This document shows, piece after piece, positions 44,204-52,778 of a DNA stretch of 64,000 nucleotides (positions are counted from its first letter, which is position 1; each line of letters begins with the position of its first letter). This DNA is from Gemmatimonadota bacterium (GTDB lineage: Bacteria > JAAXHH01). The stretch lies in assembly GCA_009838645.1 (NCBI GenBank), contig VXRC01000049.1, forward strand, positions 124,001 through 188,000, read 5' to 3'. The translations under genes and the position numbers were made by a program. The notes beneath the pieces are model-generated. The model was not told the origin of the DNA. It ran no database searches and saw only the letters and a list, made by a program, of their open reading frames with translations.

Positions 44204-44971
44204 CTATACCAGGTTTCGGTTCTCCGCCCTCAACCAGTCTATTTCTCGCGACATAACTTCCAGGTCCCCCCGACGAAAACAGGTACTCCAGGGTTCGACG
44301 CCTGATCTCCCCAACGTCGATATCCTTGAAATCTCCGTTTCCTGGAGGTCGTGGAGGGCATGAATCACGCCATCCGGGCTGAACTCACCGTAAGCCTCGC
44401 ACAACACATGCAGTCGTTTCCGTAATTCAGGCGGTTCCTCGAAACCGGCTTTCGGCCAGAAATCGTCGCCACGCAGCGGTACAGCATGCCAGGCGAGCTG
44501 TGCGATATCCGTAATCGTCTCGCCAGGTTCAGCAAAATCCCAGTCTATGACGCCCTGCAGTACGTCATCCAACCAGATGGTATTCCAGGGCCCAAGATCA
44601 CCGTGTCGTACGATCAACCCGGGTTGCCATCGCAGATCCGGAACACACCATCCCGTTTCGTCTGTAGGGATGTAATCCTTTATTGCAAGATGGTAGGATT
44701 GCAAAAATCCTGATATCTGTTCAAGACCGCTGTCCGTCCGCAGTACTTCTGGCCACGGCCTGGTTCCGGATTCCCCTTCAATCCAGGAAAGAGTTTCATA
44801 TTCGTCGTCTACCCCGATCAACCGGGGAACGCCCTGAAAACCTGTATCTTCAAGATACCTCAGCAGGCCGTGTACTGCGGGTGTCCATCGATTGACGGGA
44901 CGGCGTAGCGTATCACCGATGCGTTCGACGGCGTGAAAGGTCCCGCGATATGGTTTTTTGGATGAAGCCAT
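44204..44971 (-). CDS. aminoglycoside phosphotransferase (APH)-family small-molecule kinase
   Basis: 255-residue protein with the kinase-like fold of APH/choline kinase enzymes. The catalytic loop is VRHGDLGPWNTIW (HGDxxxxN, about residues 140-152) and the metal-binding loop is GVIDWDFAEPG. The N-terminal lobe is short, with the ATP-binding part less clear (VERIGDTLRRPV). These proteins phosphorylate hydroxyls of amino-alcohols, sugars or drugs; this alone does not imply antibiotic resistance. The gene is visibly less GC-rich than its neighbours. It is 98 bp downstream of ftsH, behind a hairpin. Confidence 0.85.
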   Translation of the reverse strand: MASSKKPYRGTFHAVERIGDTLRRPVNRWTPAVHGLLRYLEDTGFQGVPRLIGVDDEYETLSWIEGESGTRPWPEVLRTDSGLEQISGFLQSYHLAIKDYIPTDETGWCVPDLRWQPGLIVRHGDLGPWNTIWLDDVLQGVIDWDFAEPGETITDIAQLAWHAVPLRGDDFWPKAGFEEPPELRKRLHVLCEAYGEFSPDGVIHALHDLQETEISRISTLGRSGVEPWSTCFRRGDLEVMSREIDWLRAENRNLV

Positions 44972-44990
44972 TTTCGCTCAATAAGAAATC

Positions 44991-45018
44991 GGGGACGTGA
45001 GATGCATCTCTCGCCCCC
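44991..45018 (-). terminator. hairpin after ftsH, weak terminator
   Basis: The near-palindrome with outer arms GGGG/CCCC and an inner GAGATGCATCTC core lies about 50 bp beyond the ftsH stop. On the ftsH strand it is followed by GATTTCTTATT, a modest T-tract. Confidence 0.45.
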
Positions 45019-45069
45019 GAATTGCGATCTTCTTCCTGCCTGTAGTACTTCCGGCTTAACGCCCTTTCG

Positions 45070-47298
45070 TTAACGCCTCTTCGACGATTCCACGGTTTCA
45101 TCGAGATCGGGTGCCGTTACCGGCTCCTCGTCCGACGTTTCCGACCCGTCCGAGCCGTCTACCGCTGCGACGCCGTTGCCATCCGTGGACGGCGTTTCAG
45201 CTGTCGCTTCTTCCGCCGATGGCTTCTCCGTATCGCCCTCGCCGTCCTCTTGCGCGACATCCTTCGATTCGGCAGCGCCCTCGCCGTCGTCTTGCGCGAC
45301 ATCCTTCTGCGCCTCCTCTGCGGCGCTCTCGCCGTCCTCTTGCGCGACATTCTTCGTTCCGCCGTTGGCATCTTCCTTCGGAGGCAGGGTCTTGCCTTCG
45401 ATGAGCGCGGCCACCTCGTCCCGGGAGAGTGTATCCCGTTCCAGGAGGGCCTTGGCTACGACGTGTAGCTGGGGTTCGTACTCCTTGAGCAGTTTTTCCA
45501 CACGTTCTCCCGCCTCGGTCACGAAACGCTGGATCTCCTGGTCGATGCGATGGGCAGTGGTCTCGCTGTAGTTGGGCTGGTGGGCGATGTCCCGGCCGAG
45601 GAAGACCTCGTGCTCCTTCTCGCCCAGCGCCGTGGCGCCGAGTTCCTCGCTCATCCCCCAGTCGCAGACCATGTGGCGGCTGATGCGGGTGACCTGCTCG
45701 ATGTCGCTCTGCGCGCCGGAGGTCACTTCGCCGAAGACGATCTGTTCGGCCGCCCGGCCGCCCAGGGCCGCGGCCATCGTGCCCAGGCAGTAGGAACGGG
45801 ACTGGAGGTAGCGTTCCTCCGGCAGGGGGATGGTCACGCCAAGGCCCCGGCCCTGCGGCAGGATCGTCACCTTGTGCAGGGGGTCGATTTCGGGGATGAG
45901 TTCGAAGGCGAGGGCGTGGCCGGCCTCGTGATAGGCCACGATCTCCCGCTCCTTGTCGCTGATGACGAGCTGGCGCTTCGATCCCATCATGATCTTTTCT
46001 TTGGCTTCTTCGAAGTCCTCGCTGGTTACGGAAGCGCGATCGTACCGCGCCGCGATGAGCGCCGCTTCGTTCACCATGTTGGCCAGGTCCGCGCCGACCA
46101 TGCCGGGCACGCCCTTGGCGAGTACATCCAGCCTGACCGAGTCGTCGAGGGGGATTTTGCGGCTCTTTACGTGGATCTCCAGGATCTTCTCCCGTCCCAC
46201 CACGTCGGGCCGGTCCACGACGATGTGCCGGTCGAAGCGGCCGGGGCGGAGCAGCGCGGGATCGAGCACGTCCGGACGGTTCGTCGCGCCGATCACGATG
46301 ATGGAGTCCGTCTTCTCGAAACCGTCCAGCCCCACCAGCAACTGGTTCAGGGTCTGTTCCCGCTCGTCGTGCCCGCCGCCGAGTCCGGCGCCCCGGTGTC
46401 GTCCGATGGCGTCGATTTCGTCGATGAAGATGATACACGGTGCGTTCTGACGTGCCTGGTCGAAGAGGTCCCGCACGCGGGAGGCGCCCACGCCGACGAA
46501 CATCTCCACGAAGTCCGATCCGCTCATGCTGAAGAAGGGCACGCCCGCCTCACCAGCGACAGCCTTGGCGAGCAGGGTCTTCCCCGTGCCCGGCGGCCCC
46601 AGCAGCAGGGCGCCTTTCGGTATCCGGCCGCCCAGGGCGTGGAACTTGTCCGGGTTCTTCAGGAACTCCACGATCTCCTGCAGGTCGCGCTTGGCCTCGA
46701 GCACGCCGGCCACGTCGGCGAAGGTGATGGAGGGCCGGTCTTCCACGATCATCTTGGCCCGGCTCTTGCCGAAGGAGAACATGCCGCGCTGGCCCGACTG
46801 CATCTGGCGCAGGATGAAGATCCAGAACCCGATGAGCAGCAGCCACGGCAGGGCGGCGATGAGGTAGCCCACCCAGTTGGTGGCTTCCGGTTCGGCCGTA
46901 ACCATGACGTCTTTGGCCATGAGATCGGCCACCAGCTCCGGATCGTCGAATGGGATGTATACCTTGAACTCCCGCAGGCTCTGGTTCGCGCCTTCGACCA
47001 CGGTCGACGAATTCTGGCGCAGCGTGCCCGTAATCAGCTTCTCGGTGATGGTGACCTGCTCGATGTTGTCAGCTTCGAGAAACTGCTGGAACTGCGTGTA
47101 GGACACCGTCACCGCGTTATCGCCCCGCCTGGGCAGGAACTGCGCGGCCATCAGGAAGAACAGGAAGAGCACGAGCCAGATCAGGATCGAGCGGTTCTTC
47201 CTCGTCTTTTCGGGCGGTGGCTGCCGGTCGTTTCTGGGGTGGGGCTGTCGTTGGTCCGGGGGCGGGTGCTGATTCCGGTCCTGCGGTGGTTGGGACAT
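45070..47298 (-). CDS. ftsH: ATP-dependent zinc metalloprotease FtsH with an acidic repeat tail
   Basis: Membrane-bound AAA+ protease that degrades misfolded membrane proteins and regulators; 742 residues from the ATG at 47298. A Pro/Gln-rich cytoplasmic N-terminus (residues 1-30) is unusual. Helix 1 lies at about 37-54, a periplasmic domain follows, and helix 2 is near 160. Walker A GPPGTGKT is near 235, Walker [10 protein letters not shown], and the zinc site HEAGH near 455. The last 95 or so residues are acidic and low-complexity with three VAQ(E/D)DGE units, absent from typical FtsH. Start uncertain: the frame extends to a TTG at 47358, overlapping the sigma gene, and neither start has a strong ribosome site. 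Confidence 0.95.
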   Translation of the reverse strand: MSQPPQDRNQHPPPDQRQPHPRNDRQPPPEKTRKNRSILIWLVLFLFFLMAAQFLPRRGDNAVTVSYTQFQQFLEADNIEQVTITEKLITGTLRQNSSTVVEGANQSLREFKVYIPFDDPELVADLMAKDVMVTAEPEATNWVGYLIAALPWLLLIGFWIFILRQMQSGQRGMFSFGKSRAKMIVEDRPSITFADVAGVLEAKRDLQEIVEFLKNPDKFHALGGRIPKGALLLGPPGTGKTLLAKAVAGEAGVPFFSMSGSDFVEMFVGVGASRVRDLFDQARQNAPCIIFIDEIDAIGRHRGAGLGGGHDEREQTLNQLLVGLDGFEKTDSIIVIGATNRPDVLDPALLRPGRFDRHIVVDRPDVVGREKILEIHVKSRKIPLDDSVRLDVLAKGVPGMVGADLANMVNEAALIAARYDRASVTSEDFEEAKEKIMMGSKRQLVISDKEREIVAYHEAGHALAFELIPEIDPLHKVTILPQGRGLGVTIPLPEERYLQSRSYCLGTMAAALGGRAAEQIVFGEVTSGAQSDIEQVTRISRHMVCDWGMSEELGATALGEKEHEVFLGRDIAHQPNYSETTAHRIDQEIQRFVTEAGERVEKLLKEYEPQLHVVAKALLERDTLSRDEVAALIEGKTLPPKEDANGGTKNVAQEDGESAAEEAQKDVAQDDGEGAAESKDVAQEDGEGDTEKPSAEEATAETPSTDGNGVAAVDGSDGSETSDEEPVTAPDLDETVESSKRR
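45235..45355 (-). repeat. three imperfect repeats in the ftsH tail
   Basis: A 31-bp unit is found at 45235-45265, 45277-45307 and 45325-45355, with one to three differences between copies. It encodes the repeating DVAQ(E/D)DGEG segment of the FtsH C-terminus. Confidence 0.8.
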
Positions 47299-47342
47299 GT
47301 CTTGTTGAAGACCTCGGTTCGTTCGGGGGTTGGATGGAGTTC

Positions 47343-47957
47343 TCAGAAACCGGTGCAAATCGGCGCGGCGACGATCAGGTGTCGAAGATCCAGACCGCCT
47401 TCTGCAGGCAATTGCGACCAGTCCCTGAACATGCTCCGCAGCTTGCTTCGCGCTTCCGAAAGCCTACGTTTCACGGTGCCCACCGGGACGTTCATCTTCG
47501 TGCTGACTTCGTCACAGGAGTAACCGGTGAAATAGTACATGGCGACGGTCCGGCCGAGTGCGTGCGACAGGGTCGCTACGGCTTTCCGCACGCTGCGGCG
47601 CTTTGCCCGGTCCAGGTGCTCGTCGCCCGGCCAGGCGCTTCCGGCGCCTTCCTCCGGCTGGATCTCCGACCAGGCCGTTTCCCGGTGCTGCGGGGCACCC
47701 ACGTGGGCGAGGCACCTGTTGCGCGCAATGGCGCGCAGCCACTGCGGAAACCGCTCCCGATCGCGCAGGGACGACAGCCGCTGGTAAACGGAAAGCCAGA
47801 TATCCTGTACGATATCCTGCCTGTCCTGGCGGTTCCTGACCATGGCGCCTACGATACGCCTGATCTCTCGGTCATACCGCTTCACCAGCTGTTCGAAATC
47901 GTCCGGACTGCCGTTCAGCACGCTTTCGATGATGAGTCCGTCCGCCGCGTGGGCCAT
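47343..47957 (-). CDS. ECF-type RNA polymerase sigma factor upstream of ftsH
   Basis: Sigma factor of 204 residues from the ATG at 47957 (MAHAADGLIIESVLNG). The frame is open to 48116, but that would start inside the promoter, so the internal ATG is preferred. Region 2: FEQLVKRYDREIRRIVGAMVRNRQDRQDIVQDIWLSVYQRL and FPQWLRAIARNRCL. Region 4: ATLSHALGRTVAMYYFTGYSCDEVSTKMNVPVGTVKRRLSEARSKLR. The C-terminal 25 residues (WSQLPAEGGLDLRHLIVAAP...) extend beyond region 4. No anti-sigma gene is next to it; ftsH follows after 44 bp, so the protease may be its product and perhaps controls its activity (inference). Confidence 0.9.
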   Translation of the reverse strand: MAHAADGLIIESVLNGSPDDFEQLVKRYDREIRRIVGAMVRNRQDRQDIVQDIWLSVYQRLSSLRDRERFPQWLRAIARNRCLAHVGAPQHRETAWSEIQPEEGAGSAWPGDEHLDRAKRRSVRKAVATLSHALGRTVAMYYFTGYSCDEVSTKMNVPVGTVKRRLSEARSKLRSMFRDWSQLPAEGGLDLRHLIVAAPICTGF

Positions 47958-48087
47958 TTCGTGTATCCTGCGTCTGGGTCCGACTGCGCGTGAAGTGCGG
48001 GAGGCACCGTCTATACCGTCCACTATACTAAGAGGCCCCGGAACGAAAATCGGTTCGGTTTTTTTCGCACCGTTCCAACCCACCGGT

Positions 48088-48116
48088 AATATACCCGATA
48101 TACGCTTCATCGTCAA
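48088..48116 (-). promoter_or_regulatory. sigma70-type promoter of the sigma factor-ftsH unit
   Basis: Minus-strand TTGACG (48116-48111), 17-bp spacer, TATATT (48093-48088). The -35 box overlaps the end of the upstream symporter gene. A leader of about 120 nt precedes the chosen sigma ATG. Confidence 0.65.
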
Positions 48117-49456
48117 GCGGCCCCGGCGGTCTGTTCGTTGGCGGATACCACGCGTATTTCGCGGGTCAGACCGATCAATCCGACGAGATTGGGAAACATC
48201 ATGCAGGCGACCATGATATCGCCAAGGTCCCAGATCAACCGGGCTTCATATACGGCCCCGAAGAAGGCGGCCGCGCACCAGGTGATCCGGATGCCCAGCA
48301 CCACGCCCCGGGAGTCCGTCACGAACCGCAGGCCCTGCTCGGCATAGTAGGACCAGGTGACCATGGTCGTGAACCCGAACATCAGGGAGCAGAGCGCCAC
48401 GATGGCTCCGCCGAAGGGGATGGTCGTGTTGAGTGCGGAAGCCACGAGGGCGGTGCTGATTTCGCCGTTGTGCCACACGCCGGCGATGACCACGGTTACC
48501 GCGGTCATGGAGCAGACGACGATCGTGTCGATGAAGACGCCGATCATGGAGATATACCCCTGCCGCACCGGGTTGTCCGTCTGGGCCGCACTGTGGGCGA
48601 TCCCCGCGCTGCCGAGGCCGGCCTCGCTGGAGATGACGCCGCGCCGGATGCCGTACTGTATCGTCCGGGCTACCGTGACGCCGGCGAAACCACCGATGGC
48701 CGCGACCGGAGTGAAGGCGCTTTCCACGATCAGCCAGAGCGTTGCCGGCAGCAAGCTGAAATGGGTGAATACGACGTAGACCACGCTGGCGGCGTAGACG
48801 AGCACCATCGTGGGCACGAGCCTTTCCGCGACCAGGCCGATGCGCTTGATCCCGCCGATGATGACGACGGCCAGGATGCCGGTCAGCAGGGCGCCGGTGA
48901 TCCACTTGGCCACGTGGAACTGGGAGTCCATGACCAGGGCGATGGAGTTCGCCTGGCTGATGTTCCCGCCGCCCAGGCCGCCCAGCGTGGCGCAGAGGGC
49001 GAAGATCACTCCGATGGTGGGCAGGTTCAGCCCCTCCTTCAAATAGGACATGGGGCCGCCGAGCATGAGGCCGTCCCGTGTCTTTCCCCGGTACCGCAGG
49101 GCCAGCACGGTCTCTGCGTACTTCGTCGCCATGCCCAGGGGCGCCATGGCCGCCATCCAGAAGGCCGCACCCGGTCCGCCCACCGCGATGGCCGTCGCCA
49201 CGCCCGCGATGTTGCCGTTGCCGATGGTGGCCGCCATGGCGGTGGTCAGCGCCTGAAAGGGCGAGATGTCACCCGATTCCTGTTCGCCCTTGTCCCGACG
49301 CAGGGCGCCGCGCATGACCAGGCCGACGGCCGTGCCGAACTTCCGGAACTGGACCCCCCTGCTGGCCACGGTGAGCATGAGACCGAGGACGGCGAGCACG
49401 CCGATCGTCCAGGGTCCCCACATGAAATCGGATATCGCGCGCAGGACGGCATCCAT
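48113..49456 (-). CDS. AGCS-family sodium:alanine/glycine symporter
   Basis: Inner-membrane Na+-coupled amino-acid importer of 447 residues with about 11 membrane helices. The family signature is FQALTTAMAATIGNGNIAGVATAIAVGGPGAAFWM (about residues 67-101). AMAPLGMATKYAETVLALRYR and GIRRGVISSEAGLGSAGIAHSAA, the second conserved region, are intact. Alanine, glycine or D-alanine are the usual substrates. GAGAGAGG precedes the ATG. I looked for a glycine riboswitch in the leader and saw none. Confidence 0.95.
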   Translation of the reverse strand: MDAVLRAISDFMWGPWTIGVLAVLGLMLTVASRGVQFRKFGTAVGLVMRGALRRDKGEQESGDISPFQALTTAMAATIGNGNIAGVATAIAVGGPGAAFWMAAMAPLGMATKYAETVLALRYRGKTRDGLMLGGPMSYLKEGLNLPTIGVIFALCATLGGLGGGNISQANSIALVMDSQFHVAKWITGALLTGILAVVIIGGIKRIGLVAERLVPTMVLVYAASVVYVVFTHFSLLPATLWLIVESAFTPVAAIGGFAGVTVARTIQYGIRRGVISSEAGLGSAGIAHSAAQTDNPVRQGYISMIGVFIDTIVVCSMTAVTVVIAGVWHNGEISTALVASALNTTIPFGGAIVALCSLMFGFTTMVTWSYYAEQGLRFVTDSRGVVLGIRITWCAAAFFGAVYEARLIWDLGDIMVACMMFPNLVGLIGLTREIRVVSANEQTAGAA

Positions 49457-49635
49457 GGCGTACCTCTCTCGCTGAAGACGGGGTGTGGATGTAACGTTAT
49501 AAGCACTGAAACGGGATGTGGGTTAATCTACTGCGCTTCGCGCGTCAATCAAGACCAAAGACCACCGGCCGATCGCGCTGCTTGAATCCGGCCGCGCCGT
49601 TCGAAACCAACCGCGCTGTTCGAGTCCTGTTTTGG

Positions 49636-49664
49636 TTGTCCCTCGCGATGGCCCGGTTTATCTT
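49636..49664 (+). promoter_or_regulatory. possible sigma70-type promoter of the Gfo/Idh-opp unit
   Basis: TTGTCC (49636-49641), 17-bp spacer, TATCTT (49659-49664), 38 bp before the ATG at 49702. The -35 box is imperfect. Confidence 0.45.
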
Positions 49665-49701
49665 GAATGCTCGCATACATCATGGTTGAAATGGAGTCGT
49701 C

Positions 49702-50844
49702 ATGGCCGACCGCGTCTACGGCGTGCTGCTGATCAGTTTCAGCAAGCACAGCCACCAGAGCAGTTTCGTCCCCGCCTTCGTGGACCATCCCCGGATCCAA
49801 ATCGTCGGGGTGGCGGACGACGCGGACATCGATCCCTATCTCAAGCCGTTGAACCGAACTTGGGCAGAACAGCTGGGCGTGCCCTATCTGGAAGGGATCG
49901 AGTCGGCCGTTCAGCGCGACGAGGTCGACGTCGTGAGCATCGGCCACGAGATCGAACGCCGCGCCGAAATCGCCAGACGGGCCGCTCGCGTGGGCAAGCA
50001 CCTGTGGATCGACAAGTACATCGGCGCCAACATGCGAGAATGCCATGACGTGGTCGATTCCGTCGAAGAATCAGGCGTCAAAACTATCCTTCCCAGTTAC
50101 GTTTACAACGATTTGGTCAACCAGAGCCAAAGGATGTTAAACGAGGGGATACTGGGCGAATTGACGGCGATGCACGTCGACATCCTCTTCGGTAAAGGGA
50201 TCCCGCGGCCCACATCGGATGCGCAGCGAAAACCCGGTTTCCTGCCGCCGGGCAGGTGGAAATTCCCGGACATCAAACGGGAATTGCTGACGGTCGGCGC
50301 CTATGCCGTTGCCCTGGTGCAGCAGTGTTTCGACCCCATCGTCGAGGTATACGGCCAGGGCGGCGCCTACTTCTTCCCGGAACATGCCGCCCATGGCGCG
50401 GACGACTTCGGGACGTTGACCCTCGTGGACCGGTCCGGCCGGGTGGCCACCCTGTCCGCCGGGCGCAACGGCATCGCGTCCCATGGCGCCGGTGGACCGA
50501 ACCTGGCCTACCTGTTCGGATCGAAGGGAACGGGACGGATCGACGGGAAACGCCCCGGCATCGATACCCACCTGAGAAACCGCATCGTGGACGGCGATTA
50601 CAGCATCGACGAAGACGATCCCATGCAGTGGCACAGCGGCCCTCCCACCTTGCTAACCTCCACGGGAACTGAGTTCACCCGCGCCGCCCTGGATGACCTG
50701 GTTCACGCGCTGGACACCGGCGCGCGTCCGCGCTTCACCGTCCGGGATGCAAGGGACCACATGGAAGTGTTGCTCGCGGGCTACGAATCCATCGTACGGA
50801 AACGGCCGGTAAGTCTGCCCCTGTGCGGCGGGGAGGCCGCGTGA
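49702..50844 (+). CDS. Gfo/Idh/MocA-family oxidoreductase
   Basis: 380-residue dehydrogenase-like protein. The usual N-terminal GxGxxG is replaced by GVLLISFSKHSHQSSF, so cofactor binding may be altered; the second half of the Rossmann fold remains (VVSIGHEIERRAEIARRAARVGKHLWIDKYIGANMREC), with the EKP signature reading DKY. The C-terminal domain is typical (GKGIPRPTSDAQRKPGFLPPGRWKFPDIKRELLTVGAYAVALVQQ). It may act on a sugar or related polyol taken up by the adjacent ABC transporter. It overlaps the next gene by GTGA. Confidence 0.8.
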   Translation: MADRVYGVLLISFSKHSHQSSFVPAFVDHPRIQIVGVADDADIDPYLKPLNRTWAEQLGVPYLEGIESAVQRDEVDVVSIGHEIERRAEIARRAARVGKHLWIDKYIGANMRECHDVVDSVEESGVKTILPSYVYNDLVNQSQRMLNEGILGELTAMHVDILFGKGIPRPTSDAQRKPGFLPPGRWKFPDIKRELLTVGAYAVALVQQCFDPIVEVYGQGGAYFFPEHAAHGADDFGTLTLVDRSGRVATLSAGRNGIASHGAGGPNLAYLFGSKGTGRIDGKRPGIDTHLRNRIVDGDYSIDEDDPMQWHSGPPTLLTSTGTEFTRAALDDLVHALDTGARPRFTVRDARDHMEVLLAGYESIVRKRPVSLPLCGGEAA

Positions 50845-51716
50845 GAGACATAGATGGACTGGTTATCGGCAGCTGCCAGGCCCTTGCACTATTTCAGGAG
50901 TATACCAATGGGCAGAACGGCGTGGTGTTCGCCCGGTCGAACGCGGGGCCCCGAGGAGGCGCCCAGGGCGGAGCGAACGGCATGGTTCAAGGACTTGAGA
51001 CCGTGCGGGACGCTCTCGACGCGTACCGGCCCCGGCAGGCCCTTTTCCTTTCACCCTACCGGGGCATGGCCGCAGATGCGGCACACCTGGTTGAAAAGGG
51101 TATCGACGTGCGAACGGCCGGTCCGCTGCCCGTACGGACGCGCAATCCGGAAATTCCCATTACGGATATCCACCGGTCCGATCCCGGGTTCCGGGCGATG
51201 CTTGAAACGAGCCGCCACGCCGACTTCGGGGAACCGGTGTACCTTCGACTGATCTCCTCGCCGGAAGGTGGTAAGTGGCCGAAGTGGTGGTGCGTATTCC
51301 AGTCGTGCCGCAAGGCTGCGGCACTGCTGGATTCCCCCATGCGGCGCGTGTACGTAGCCGCGACGGGTTCGGCGCGAAGTCTTCACGTGAGCATCACATT
51401 GAAGACGGACCGTCATTCCACCGGTCATCTGCTGGTGTCGCCGAGCGGGTCCCGGCTGCAGGACGACCTGTTGCTGGTGGGTACGGGCGGTACGCTTGCG
51501 GACGATCCCCTGCTCAATCAACCCGGCATGTACGGGAAATCGGACTATCGCATGTTGACGAGGCCGCCCCGGCGGTGTCTGGCCGACCTGTGGGGGAGTG
51601 AGGCCCTGATCACCTTGACCGCCGATGAACGGCGTTTCTACCATGACCTGCTCCGTGCGATCGGCGACTCGTCGCGGTCACGGAGCGGTATCTGCCTGGA
51701 ATACCCCGCGGCCTGA
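50841..51716 (+). CDS. uncharacterised protein, possibly a degenerate Gfo/Idh-like partner
   Basis: 291 residues from the GTG at 50841, chosen because it forms a GTGA overlap with the upstream stop codon. I do not recognise a named family. The N-terminal part has no nucleotide-binding motif. The middle (GEPVYLRLISSPEGGKWPKWWCVFQSCRKAAALL) and the strand pair RVYVAATGSARSLHVSITLKT with HSTGHLLVSPSG resemble the C-terminal domain of Gfo/Idh proteins, suggesting a non-catalytic or remodelled relative. Translational coupling to a genuine Gfo/Idh gene suggests they form a complex (inference). Confidence 0.7.
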   Translation: MRDIDGLVIGSCQALALFQEYTNGQNGVVFARSNAGPRGGAQGGANGMVQGLETVRDALDAYRPRQALFLSPYRGMAADAAHLVEKGIDVRTAGPLPVRTRNPEIPITDIHRSDPGFRAMLETSRHADFGEPVYLRLISSPEGGKWPKWWCVFQSCRKAAALLDSPMRRVYVAATGSARSLHVSITLKTDRHSTGHLLVSPSGSRLQDDLLLVGTGGTLADDPLLNQPGMYGKSDYRMLTRPPRRCLADLWGSEALITLTADERRFYHDLLRAIGDSSRSRSGICLEYPAA

Positions 51717-51747
51717 CTGATTCGTGCCTGTGACTGATTCATGCCTG
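51714..51747. repeat. 17-bp tandem duplication
   Basis: TGACTGATTCGTGCCTG (51714-51730) is repeated with one change at 51731-51747, straddling the end of the uncharacterised gene. It introduces a spurious ATG at 51741 in the frame of the next gene. Confidence 0.75.
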
Positions 51748-51788
51748 TGGTTGTGCGAACCGGCGCGTTTCAAGGACAGATTGATACC

Positions 51789-52778
51789 ATGACCGTCATT
51801 TCCTCATCCGCCACCGCCGTCGAGTCGGAAGAGACCAGCCCGGCGTCTCTGAACTTCCTGCGCCGCATGCTGAAGCACCGCATGGTCTGCGTTGGCGGCG
51901 GACTGGTCCTGTTCCTGGCGGCACTGGCGCTGTCAGCCCCGTTCCTTACCGGAATGGGCTATCTACAGGACCCCATGCAGCAGTTGACTGACGGTCTCGA
52001 CGCCGACGGATTGCCCCTCCCGCCCGGTGACCGGTTTCTCCTCGGCACGGACCAGCTCGGACGGGACGTGCTGGCCCGCCTGGTGCACGGCACCCGCATC
52101 TCCCTGCTCGTCGGCATCGTGGCCATGCTCATCGCGGTTTGCGTCGGGGTGACCGTGGGCATGCTCGCGGGGTTCCACGGCGGCTGGGTGAACACCTTGC
52201 TCATGCGCGGCACCGACGTCATGCTGGCCATACCCGGGTTGCTTCTGGCCATCGCCTTCGCCGGACTGATGGACGGACGCGTGATCCGAATCCACATCGA
52301 GTCTGTGGACTGGCACGTGTTGGACATCACGCTTAAACGGGGCCTGGTCAGCGTGTTCCTCGTCATCGGGCTCGTAAGCTGGACCTGGATCGCCCGGACC
52401 ATCCGCAGCCAGATACTGATCCTGAAGACCCGGGAGTTCGTTACGTCATCCCGGGCCATCGGGTGTTCCGACATCCGCATCATGGTGCGGCATCTCCTGC
52501 CCAACATCCTTCCCCTGACCATCGTGCTCGGATCCCTGGCGACGGCGAACACCGTGCTGCTCGACGCCGGACTGAGCTATCTGGGGGTCGGCGTGCCGCC
52601 ACCCGCACCGTCGTGGGGTACCATGATCGCGGAGGGCCAGCCCTATTTTATCGTCACACCCCACCTCACCATGGCGCCCGGTTTTGCCATCATCGCGGCC
52701 GTAGTGGGATTCAACCTCCTGGGACAGGGCCTTCAGGAGGTACTGGATCCCTACGTGAAGGAGGGACAGGGACGATGA
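51789..52778 (+). CDS. oligopeptide-type ABC transporter permease (OppC/DppC-like)
   Basis: Inner-membrane permease of 329 residues from the ATG at 51789; an earlier ATG at 51741 lies in the 17-bp duplication and has no ribosome site. The helix near residue 30-50 is followed by LGTDQLGRDVLARLVHGTRISLLVG, the OppC hallmark. The EAA loop reads EFVTSSRAIGCSDIRIMVRHLLPN, and LLDAGLSYLGVGVPPPAPSWGTMI is conserved. It overlaps the solute-binding protein gene by ATGA. Confidence 0.93.
   Translation: MTVISSSATAVESEETSPASLNFLRRMLKHRMVCVGGGLVLFLAALALSAPFLTGMGYLQDPMQQLTDGLDADGLPLPPGDRFLLGTDQLGRDVLARLVHGTRISLLVGIVAMLIAVCVGVTVGMLAGFHGGWVNTLLMRGTDVMLAIPGLLLAIAFAGLMDGRVIRIHIESVDWHVLDITLKRGLVSVFLVIGLVSWTWIARTIRSQILILKTREFVTSSRAIGCSDIRIMVRHLLPNILPLTIVLGSLATANTVLLDAGLSYLGVGVPPPAPSWGTMIAEGQPYFIVTPHLTMAPGFAIIAAVVGFNLLGQGLQEVLDPYVKEGQGR

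Noticed and set aside
47343-48116. 257-residue version of the sigma factor starting at 48116
   Set aside because: That start lies inside the -35 box of the best promoter; the ATG at 47957 fits the family N-terminus.
49457-49560. Glycine riboswitch in front of the AGCS symporter gene
   Set aside because: The leader is short and has none of the conserved glycine-aptamer stems.
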